This document shows, piece after piece, positions 1 to 4,545 of a DNA stretch of 7,069 nucleotides (position 1 is the first letter of the stretch; each line of letters opens with the position of its first letter). The notes under the pieces are model-generated. The model saw only the letters and a list, made by a program, of their open reading frames with translations. It was not told the origin of the DNA and ran no database searches. The translations under genes were made by a program, and so were the position numbers. Source of the stretch: Clostridiales bacterium. Its GTDB lineage: Bacteria > Bacillota > Clostridia > Saccharofermentanales > UBA5734. Location: NCBI GenBank assembly GCA_007135995.1, contig SLHU01000056.1, positions 1 to 7,069 on the forward strand. Direction: 5' to 3'.

Positions 1-22
1 TAAGAGAAGAGGGGCAGAGTTT

Positions 23-223
23 ATGGCTACTAAGCAGAAAAAATCGCAGAAAACAACCCGAACAAAGAATCGGAAACGGTCAACCAAGAAAGAGCCGGTG
101 CCCAGAAAAGGGCGGGACTACCAGGTCTTTGTGACCAGAAGTTTTTCCAACCAGGTTGACCCGAAGGCCGCGCTGATGGCTGCCGGTCTGGCTCATTATA
201 AGAGGATCAAGCAGACCGGTTGA
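23..223 (+). CDS. Small, highly basic hypothetical protein upstream of the recombinase
   Basis: This 66-residue protein is not recognised as a named family. Residues 1-32 are almost entirely Lys, Arg, Thr and Ser with a few Gln, as in nucleic-acid-binding tails. Residues 33-66 are more ordinary and could form a small fold (DYQVFVTRSF, then an Ala-rich helix-like PKAALMAAGLAHYKRI). The start at 23 is supported by the purine-rich SD AGAGGGG at 8-14. The gene ends 88 bases before the serine recombinase on the same strand. Small basic proteins next to large serine recombinases can be accessory factors, for example recombination directionality factors, but that role is inferred here from position and charge only. 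A TAA at bases 1-3 may be the stop of an upstream gene outside the window. I am fairly confident it is a real gene and have no direct evidence of function. Confidence 0.6.
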   Translation: MATKQKKSQKTTRTKNRKRSTKKEPVPRKGRDYQVFVTRSFSNQVDPKAALMAAGLAHYKRIKQTG

Positions 224-238
224 CCCGGGATTGCACTG

Positions 239-268
239 TTGACACGTTCACTTCAATATCAGTAGACT
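239..268 (+). promoter_or_regulatory. Predicted sigma-A-type promoter of the recombinase gene
   Basis: A perfect -35 TTGACA at 239-244 is followed, after an 18-base spacer, by TAGACT at 263-268, which matches four of six bases of the consensus -10. Transcription would start near 275, giving a short leader of about 37 bases. The -10 box lies at the centre of the interrupted palindrome at 248-286, so a protein bound there would block RNA polymerase. The -10 is imperfect, so this is a prediction. Confidence 0.5.
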
Positions 269-286
269 GTTGCTGTACTGAAGTGA
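248..286. repeat. 39-bp interrupted palindrome over the recombinase promoter (operator or att candidate)
   Basis: The arms TCACTTCAATA (248-258) and TACTGAAGTGA (276-286) are inverted repeats with one mismatch in 11 bp; the outer 8 bp are perfect. They flank a 17-base centre containing the predicted -10 box. Because transcription would begin near the right arm, this is more likely a DNA-level site than an RNA hairpin. It could be an operator for autoregulation or a recombinase binding site; serine integrase att sites are typically about 40-50 bp with imperfect dyad symmetry. It abuts the second palindrome at 286-327. Confidence 0.55.
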
Positions 287-327
287 GCTGTTTTGATTCA
301 AGGAGGATCATATGATTCAAAACAGCT
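286..327 (+). promoter_or_regulatory. Hairpin presenting the recombinase Shine-Dalgarno in its loop
   Basis: Bases 286-300 and 313-327 are complementary over 15 positions with a single T:T mismatch (297/316); the outer 11 bp are perfect (AGCTGTTTTGA against TCAAAACAGCT). The 12-base loop, 301-312, contains the whole SD AGGAGG (301-306) and the first base of the ATG at 312. The rest of the start codon and codons 2-5 lie in the stem. In mRNA this would expose the SD while partly pairing the start codon, a plausible translational control element. The same dyad could also be a DNA site for the recombinase. The structure is read directly from the sequence; the function is inferred. Confidence 0.65.
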
Positions 328-1991
328 ATCAAGTTGGCATCTATTGCCGTCTATCCAAAGACGACAATAACGGCAACTCGGAATCCATGAGCATCGCCAA
401 TCAAAAGCAGCTCCTGATGGATTACGTTGCCCGGAAGCGGTGGGACCTGAGCGGCATATATGTCGATGACGGATACACCGGCACGAACTTTGACAGACCG
501 GATTTTCAGCGATTATTGCGTGACGTTAATGACGAACGGATCAATTGCGTGATCACCAAGGACCTCAGCCGGCTAGGCCGGAACTATGCGATGACGGGCT
601 ATTATACAGAAGAGTATTTTCTGGAAAGAAACGTCCGTTTTATTGCTATTAATGACAATGTGGACACGATGGCGGGAGAAAATGATTTTGCCGCGTTTCA
701 TAATGTCATCAACGAGTTCTATCCGAAGGAGATCTCACGCAAAGTCAGACAAGTCAAACGCGCCAATGCTGAAAAGGGCTACTTCCAGGGTGGATTTTCA
801 CCCTATGGATACGCCCAGTCGCCGGATAATGGACACAAGCTGGTCATCAACCCCGAGACAGCGCCGATTGTTGTCCGCGTTTTCGACCGTTTCTCCAAGG
901 GTGAGAATTGCCGGATGATGGCGGATGATCTCAACAAAGACGGGATCCCCAGCCCCATGCGGTATCACCAGATCAAGACGGGTCGCTCCTATGGTCATTC
1001 GGATGTCAGTAAAAAGGTGTGGACATCCGCTACGCTTTACAGGATCCTGAAAAATCCTGTTTATCGTGGCATGATGGTTCAAGGCAAACGCTCCACTATC
1101 TCGTTTAAGAGCCAGAAGCGGGTGCTGCGTAATGAAGCAGACTGGTATGTTGTCCCGGATACGCATGAACCGATCATCGATGATGTGCTCTGGGATGCCG
1201 TTGCCTCAATCACCAGTAAACCGAAAGGCCAAAAGAAGACCGGTTACCGTTCGATTCATGAGGGCAAGCGCTTAAGCAAGTTCAGCGGTATTATCTACTG
1301 CAAGGATTGCGGAGCACGTATGACAGCCACCAAAAACAACGACCGGATGGTCTACCGCTGCAGCCGCTATATCAGCTCCGGCGCACAAACGTGTCGCTCC
1401 CATTCCATTCGTGAAGTTTATGTGCTGCAAAGCATCCAGAAGGATCTGGAACAGTTCATCTTGCTTTCTGAAGAGGAACGGTTTGATATGGCAAGTCAGG
1501 TCATCAGCACAGCGCTCAGCGACAGCAGCAGCCCGGCCAGGCTGCTGAAAGATGAGCTGCAGCAGTGTACGAAGCGTGTCGATGAGCTGAGTAAAATCAG
1601 CCGCAGTCTTTATGAAGACAAGGTCAAAGGGATCGTTTCTGAACCTGAGTTCGTTGAAATGAGTAACGACTATAAACTCGACAAACGTCGGTGCGAGGAT
1701 CGGGTCCGGATTATCACGGCTCAGCTGGAGCAGATGGAAGCGGTTGATTCGGCTGCTGGGAAGTGGGTTAAGCTGGTTGCAGACTACCTTACTTTTGAGC
1801 AGATTGACCGGGAAATGATCCAGGAACTTGTGGAAAAAGTCGAAGTCTCCTACGCACGGGATTCATGCAGTTACACGAAATGTTCATATAATATTGATAT
1901 CACCTATCGCATCATTGGACCCGCTGAGGCCGCAAACGCCGCAGCAGCAGGCTTTTCCGAAGACAAAGAAAAAGCGCAGCACGCCGGCTAA
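312..1991 (+). CDS. Large serine recombinase (TnpX/TndX-like site-specific integrase/excisionase)
   Basis: This 559-residue protein cuts and rejoins DNA at attachment sites through a 5'-phosphoserine intermediate, moving the element that carries it. The N-terminal resolvase domain (about 6-150) has the nucleophile Ser15 in YCRLSKDD, the DDGYTGTNFDRP motif (52-63) and KDLSRLGRN (83-91) with active-site arginines. NEFYPKEISRKVR (134-146) leads to the recombinase domain (about 158-300; GFSPYGY near 161). A zinc ribbon follows with C330, C333, C350 and C361, then a charged, probably coiled-coil stretch (about 405-475). Length and domain order are normal for the family, so it appears intact. The start at 312 is fixed by AGGAGG at 301-306. 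The nearest relatives I recognise by motif are recombinases of mobilisable and conjugative transposons in Clostridia. The gene ends 43 bases before a convergent tRNA operon. The ends and cargo of its element cannot be defined here. Confidence 0.95.
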   Translation: MIQNSYQVGIYCRLSKDDNNGNSESMSIANQKQLLMDYVARKRWDLSGIYVDDGYTGTNFDRPDFQRLLRDVNDERINCVITKDLSRLGRNYAMTGYYTEEYFLERNVRFIAINDNVDTMAGENDFAAFHNVINEFYPKEISRKVRQVKRANAEKGYFQGGFSPYGYAQSPDNGHKLVINPETAPIVVRVFDRFSKGENCRMMADDLNKDGIPSPMRYHQIKTGRSYGHSDVSKKVWTSATLYRILKNPVYRGMMVQGKRSTISFKSQKRVLRNEADWYVVPDTHEPIIDDVLWDAVASITSKPKGQKKTGYRSIHEGKRLSKFSGIIYCKDCGARMTATKNNDRMVYRCSRYISSGAQTCRSHSIREVYVLQSIQKDLEQFILLSEEERFDMASQVISTALSDSSSPARLLKDELQQCTKRVDELSKISRSLYEDKVKGIVSEPEFVEMSNDYKLDKRRCEDRVRIITAQLEQMEAVDSAAGKWVKLVADYLTFEQIDREMIQELVEKVEVSYARDSCSYTKCSYNIDITYRIIGPAEAANAAAAGFSEDKEKAQHAG

Positions 1992-2034
1992 GCAAATACT
2001 GCGCTGATCTTTACACTAACGTGTAAGTTTGTCG

Positions 2035-2126
2035 TGGCGGAGAAGGGGGGATTCGAACCCCCGCTGGAGTTGCCCCCACTAACAGTTTAGCAAACTGCCC
2101 CCTTCGGCCTACTTGGGTACTTCTCC
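2035..2126 (-). tRNA. tRNA-Ser(GCT)
   Basis: On the minus strand the gene runs from 2126 to 2035. The acceptor stem GGAGAAG/CTTCTCC is perfect, followed by discriminator G and an encoded CCA (2035-2037). The anticodon arm GCAGT-TTGCTAA-ACTGT gives anticodon GCT, which reads AGC and AGU serine codons. The T arm is GGGGG-TTCGAAT-CCCCC, and the long variable arm is the class II form expected of tRNA-Ser. It is the second gene of a two-tRNA operon. Confidence 0.95.
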
Positions 2127-2132
2127 ATATTT

Positions 2133-2176
2133 GAGAGCGGGCTTTATGAACCATAATGGTTCAAGCCCATGCTCTC
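2133..2176 (-). repeat. 18-bp stem-loop filling the spacer between the two tRNA genes
   Basis: The spacer between the tRNAs is almost wholly an inverted repeat. GAGAGC (2133-2138) pairs with GCTCTC (2171-2176), GGGCTT (2139-2144) with AAGCCC (2163-2168), and GAACCA (2148-2153) with TGGTTC (2157-2162) around a 3-base TAA loop. Small unpaired bulges lie at 2145-2147 and 2169-2170. No T-run follows in either direction, so it does not look like an intrinsic terminator. It may guide processing of the dicistronic tRNA precursor. Confidence 0.7.
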
Positions 2177-2177
2177 T

Positions 2178-2268
2178 TGGCGGAGAGAGTGGGATTCGAA
2201 CCCACGACAGACTTGCATCTGTGCCGGTTTTCAAGACCGGTGCCTTCAACCAACTCGACCATCTCTCC
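2178..2268 (-). tRNA. tRNA-Ser(TGA)
   Basis: On the minus strand the gene runs from 2268 to 2178. The acceptor stem GGAGAGA/TCTCTCC is perfect, with discriminator G and encoded CCA (2178-2180). The anticodon arm CCGGT-CTTGAAA-ACCGG gives anticodon TGA, which reads UCA and other UCN serine codons. The variable arm ACAGA-TGCAAG-TCTGT forms the class II hairpin, and the T arm is GTGGG-TTCGAAT-CCCAC. It is the promoter-proximal gene of the pair. Confidence 0.95.
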
Positions 2269-2288
2269 ATGTATACAGGCGCCTAGAT

Positions 2289-2317
2289 ATTCTACAACGC
2301 TCATGTCAATCTGTCAA
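2289..2317 (-). promoter_or_regulatory. Promoter of the tRNA-Ser operon
   Basis: Read on the minus strand, a perfect -35 TTGACA (2317-2312) is followed by exactly 17 bases and a -10 TAGAAT (2294-2289), one base from consensus. Transcription would start near 2282, about 14 bases before the first base of tRNA-Ser(TGA) at 2268. Strong near-consensus promoters are expected for stable RNA operons. Confidence 0.8.
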
Positions 2318-2476
2318 TTGCCTTGAGGTATTTAGTCTTGAATTATCGGCGTTTTTGCCCTTTCTGACCGACAGCAGGAAGAAAATGATACCGGACATGG
2401 CCAACAGACCATGTTTGGCTATTTCACCTTGGTCTCTCAGGCTAAAAAGTTCGCCTGTAACGAAGTAAATTTTTGC
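2306..2476 (-). pseudogene. Possible 3' remnant of a minus-strand surface-protein gene
   Basis: A 56-codon minus-strand frame is open from 2476 to a TGA at 2308-2306, with an in-frame TAA just upstream at 2479-2477. No convincing start or SD is present; the first ATG is codon 27. The translation is not random-looking: FVTGE (residues 5-9), a hydrophobic run GLLAMSGIIFFLLSV (23-37), then RKGK and a polar tail. A TGE-like motif, a membrane segment and positive charges resemble a degenerate cell-wall sorting signal (LPXTG type), although the 18-residue tail after the charges is long for that class. The frame stops where recognisable M-box sequence begins, as if a rearrangement cut off its 5' part. 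Its 3' end overlaps the tRNA promoter -35. A chance open frame is a real alternative. Confidence 0.25.
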
Positions 2477-2533
2477 TTAATGCAGCTGGACCGGCCAGGT
2501 CCAAAGCTGTATAGTGCCAAAGCTCAACGAAGG
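2477..2533 (+). promoter_or_regulatory. 3' half of an M-box (ykoK) magnesium riboswitch, 5' half missing
   Basis: M-box aptamers bind Mg2+ and control Mg2+ transporter genes such as mgtE. This stretch carries the conserved 3' elements in order: TTAATGCAGCTGGA at 2477-2490, a local hairpin GGACC-GGCCA-GGTCC at 2488-2502, GCTGTATAGTGCCAAAGCTC at 2506-2525, and ACGAAGG at 2527-2533, the 3' strand of the closing P1 stem. The 5' partner expected about 100 bases upstream (CGTTAGGTGAGGCT core) is absent from the whole stretch back to the tRNA gene. The element therefore appears truncated and probably cannot fold into a working aptamer. A terminator and an mgtE remnant follow, which supports the identification. 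It was recognised from memory of the family consensus, without a covariance-model search. Confidence 0.7.
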
Positions 2534-2550
2534 TAAGAAGTCGCTTTCCG

Positions 2551-2590
2551 GTGAACTGCTTTTGATTGAGCGGTTCATTTTCTATTTTTT
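2551..2590 (+). terminator. Intrinsic terminator, probably the former M-box expression platform
   Basis: TGAACTGCT (2552-2560) pairs with AGCGGTTCA (2569-2577) over nine positions with one G:U, around an 8-base loop. The T-rich tract TTTTCTATTTTTT (2578-2590) follows. Its position just after the M-box 3' strand is where the regulated terminator of such riboswitches lies. If transcription still enters from upstream, this hairpin would reduce expression of apbE downstream. Confidence 0.8.
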
Positions 2591-2618
2591 ACATGTATGC
2601 AGCTGCACGAAAGCTTGA

Positions 2619-2852
2619 TGCGGTATCATTGCCATCATGTGGCAGGACAGCGCGCAGTTCGGGCTGGTTGTAAGGCTGGCACTGTCTGTAACAATTACTA
2701 TTGCCACATCACTAGGTTACCTGATACCCTATATCTTAGTTAAGCTTGGCTTTGATCAGGCAGCCGGTGCTGATCCGATTATCACCACGATCAAGGACAT
2801 CAGCGGTCTGTTGATCTATTTTTTAATTGTCAACGCGCTGCTGCTGCTGTAA
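2619..2852 (+). pseudogene. mgtE: C-terminal remnant of the magnesium transporter MgtE
   Basis: The translation matches the last part of MgtE, an inner-membrane Mg2+ channel normally about 450 residues long. From the ATG at 2637 there are 71 residues: a membrane segment (about 9-33) ending in the LGYLIPYILVKLGFD stretch, then DPIITTIKDISGLLIYFLIV (46-65), the family's final helix. It keeps the Asp (D54) at the position of a pore Asp, but has Gln where the family usually has Pro after GFD or GID. Similarity continues upstream of the ATG (GIIAIMW) to an in-frame TGA at 2616-2618, and no SD precedes 2637. The N-terminal domain, CBS domains and first three helices are absent. I call it a truncated relic; translation of a two-helix peptide cannot be excluded. 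Its stop codon overlaps the SD of apbE, so it was probably once co-transcribed with apbE. Confidence 0.75.
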
Positions 2853-2861
2853 AGGAACGAA

Positions 2862-3959
2862 ATGCGAATGAAACGCAACTTAGAATTAATACTGACCACA
2901 AAGCCGGGAGCCGCCAGGCACAGGTTCGTTTTGGCGTTTGTACTGCTGCTTTTTGCTGCCGGCCTTCTAACGCTCATAACCGGATGCGGTCAGAATGATA
3001 CCCGTGATCAGGCCGACTTTTTCGCCATGGACACAACCATTTCACTGACGATCTTCAATCATGCAGATAGCGATCAGTTGCTTCAAGACGCCAAGACACG
3101 GATTGAAGAGCTTGAAGACATGATGAGTATCGGCAAGGTGGAAAGTGATGTCACCAAAATTAATTTAGCCGCGGGTATCAGCCCGGTTACGGTTCATCCT
3201 GAGACGTTTCATGTGATTGAAACAGCGCTGAGTATTGCCGAAATCACCGATGGCGCCTTTGATGTCTCCATTTATCCCCTGGTGACTTTGTGGCGCGATG
3301 CCCTGGAACAGAACCAGCTGCCGGCAGACGCACTGATCGAGGCCAGACGGACTCTGGTTAATTACGAAAACATTATTCTTGATTCAGATCAGCTGACAGT
3401 GTTCCTCAAAGAATCTGGCATGGGTATTGATCTGGGCGGTATTGCCAAAGGGTATATTGGTGATCAGGTTTATCAGCTGCTGTATGAAAATGATGTAAAA
3501 CATGCTTTAATAAACTTAGGCGGCGATGTGCTGGTTCTGGGCAGCCGTACAGACGGCAGCGACTGGCGTATCGGCGTCGCAGATCCGCGGGCAACAGAAT
3601 CTGCTTCCGATATTTTCGCTGTTGTTGAAACGACCAGCAATGCCGTGATGACATCAGGCGATTATATGCGCTATGGCGTCATCGGTGAAGGAGACAACCG
3701 TTATCATCATATCCTTGACCCTGTCACAGGGTTTCCTGCTGAACACGGAACCGTCAGTGTGACGATCGTCAGTGAGTCAGCGATGATAGCGGACGCCCTG
3801 GCCACAGCTTTTTTCAATATGCCAGCCAGCCAGGCAATGGAAATTGTTGAATCCCTGCCTGAAATAGAAGCGATCCTGATTACGGAAGACAGGGACATGT
3901 TTGTCTCTGGCGGTATCGCAGATAAGGTCAGCCTTTATGGAGAAGAGGAACAAGATTAG
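2862..3959 (+). CDS. apbE: FAD:protein FMN transferase ApbE, lipoprotein
   Basis: ApbE cleaves FAD in a Mg2+-dependent reaction and attaches FMN to a Ser/Thr of target proteins such as extracytoplasmic electron-transfer subunits. This copy has 365 residues, near the usual 330-360. A basic N-terminus and hydrophobic segment (22-38) lead to the lipobox LITGC with Cys42, so the mature protein should be lipid-anchored outside the membrane. Family motifs follow: FFAMDTTIS (53-61), GIDLGGIAKGYIGD (188-201), NLGGDV (218-223), TSGDYMRY (264-271), YHHILDPVTGFPA (281-293) and ADALATAFF (310-318), the last bearing metal-binding Asp and Thr. All look intact. The SD AAAGGA (2851-2856) overlaps the stop of the mgtE relic; ATG 2868 is an alternative start. 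No flavinylation target motif was seen in neighbouring proteins, so its substrate is probably encoded elsewhere. Confidence 0.93.
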   Translation: MRMKRNLELILTTKPGAARHRFVLAFVLLLFAAGLLTLITGCGQNDTRDQADFFAMDTTISLTIFNHADSDQLLQDAKTRIEELEDMMSIGKVESDVTKINLAAGISPVTVHPETFHVIETALSIAEITDGAFDVSIYPLVTLWRDALEQNQLPADALIEARRTLVNYENIILDSDQLTVFLKESGMGIDLGGIAKGYIGDQVYQLLYENDVKHALINLGGDVLVLGSRTDGSDWRIGVADPRATESASDIFAVVETTSNAVMTSGDYMRYGVIGEGDNRYHHILDPVTGFPAEHGTVSVTIVSESAMIADALATAFFNMPASQAMEIVESLPEIEAILITEDRDMFVSGGIADKVSLYGEEEQD

Positions 3960-3981
3960 CAGACAGAGGAGCGAACGACCT

Positions 3982-4407
3982 ATGAGAAAAAGTCTACTGC
4001 TTAACACCGTTGTATTCCTGCTGGCTGTCCTGCTGTTCAATACCGGCGGCGGCTGTGATCAGACACAGCTGACGGGTGATGTCATCGTTCCCGACCGTAT
4101 ATTAACCGCAGATGAGCCGGTTGCCCTGCAGCTGACTGTCCCTGAATCACTTTCAGGCATCTACAAGGTGCACTGGCAGCTGAATCCCGAAAATGCAGGC
4201 GAGATCATTTACGGTGAGGCTTTAGCAGATCGCTTTTCAGCTGAAAAGCTGCAGCAGTATTTTGGCATTGTTGAAGTTGACCCCGACCGCTATGCCCTTT
4301 TTACCGCAGCCAGACCGGGACACGTTGAAATAGAAGTGTATGGCTACTATAAGCAGACAAATCCTCAGCCTATCACGGTTTTTGAACTGGATATCAGCGA
4401 AGGGTAA
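3982..4407 (+). CDS. Exported hypothetical protein, possible lipoprotein, co-transcribed with apbE
   Basis: This 141-residue protein is not recognised. An upstream in-frame ATG at 3901 lies inside apbE and would remove the signal peptide from the N-terminus. I chose 3982, 22 bases after the apbE stop, because GAGGAG at 3966-3971 precedes it and the product then begins with a typical signal sequence (MRKS, hydrophobic 5-19). Cys25 follows GGG rather than a canonical lipobox, so lipidation is uncertain. The rest (about 30-141) is rich in alternating hydrophobic residues, with RYALFTAARPGHVEIEVYGY near 99-118; this pattern recalls bacterial Ig-like beta-sandwich domains. It carries no Ser/Thr-Gly-Ala-Thr motif of the kind ApbE modifies. 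Its tight spacing suggests an operon with apbE and a shared site outside the membrane. Function is unknown. Confidence 0.75.
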   Translation: MRKSLLLNTVVFLLAVLLFNTGGGCDQTQLTGDVIVPDRILTADEPVALQLTVPESLSGIYKVHWQLNPENAGEIIYGEALADRFSAEKLQQYFGIVEVDPDRYALFTAARPGHVEIEVYGYYKQTNPQPITVFELDISEG

Positions 4408-4441
4408 TATGATCTCTCCCGCAACGTTAACCCTGCATCAT

Positions 4442-4470
4442 TTGAATCAATCCGCACCCCATGTTAAAAT
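4442..4470 (+). promoter_or_regulatory. Predicted promoter of the LTD/CotH-like gene
   Basis: TTGAAT (4442-4447) and TAAAAT (4465-4470) are separated by exactly 17 bases, giving a good sigma-A-type promoter with one or two departures from consensus. It lies in the 138-base gap after the previous gene and would give a leader of about 70 bases before ATG 4546. The leader contains repeated TGATCG/TGATCA words (about 4490-4515) with no clear function. Confidence 0.5.
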
Positions 4471-4545
4471 GCACACCTCAGTACTCACCTGATCGCAATC
4501 CCTGATCGTATGATCAATAAGCAGGCAGCCGGGATCTGATAAACT

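Noticed and set aside
643..918. Plus-strand 91-codon open frame
   Set aside because: It is an out-of-frame shadow inside the intact recombinase gene, and its Arg/Ser-rich composition is typical of frame shadows.
798..1166. Minus-strand 122-codon open frame
   Set aside because: It lies antisense to the conserved recombinase domain, with no SD or recognisable motif.
2011..2030. Hairpin TTACAC-TAAC-GTGTAA between recombinase and tRNA, as a terminator
   Set aside because: The stem is only 6 bp and AT-rich, and neither direction has a real T-tract (GTTTG on plus, AGATC on minus); it is too weak to call.
2169..2468. Plus-strand 99-codon open frame
   Set aside because: Its first third is antisense to tRNA-Ser(TGA) and the rest runs through the tRNA promoter; there is no SD and no protein-like pattern (the common WDSNPR-type tRNA artefact).
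2269..2476. 5' half of the M-box hidden in this stretch
   Set aside because: CCAACAG near 2400 recalls the M-box GTCAACAG block, but the required CGTTAGGTGAGGCT core and its pairing to the 3' P1 strand are not found.
3901..3981. Upstream start for the 141-residue exported protein
   Set aside because: It lies within the apbE 3' end, has no SD, and would bury the signal peptide 27 residues into the protein; ATG 3982 has a good SD.
4383..4437. Terminator after the 141-residue gene (AGGGT ... ACCCT)
   Set aside because: Only about 5 bp pair across a large loop and no T-run follows.
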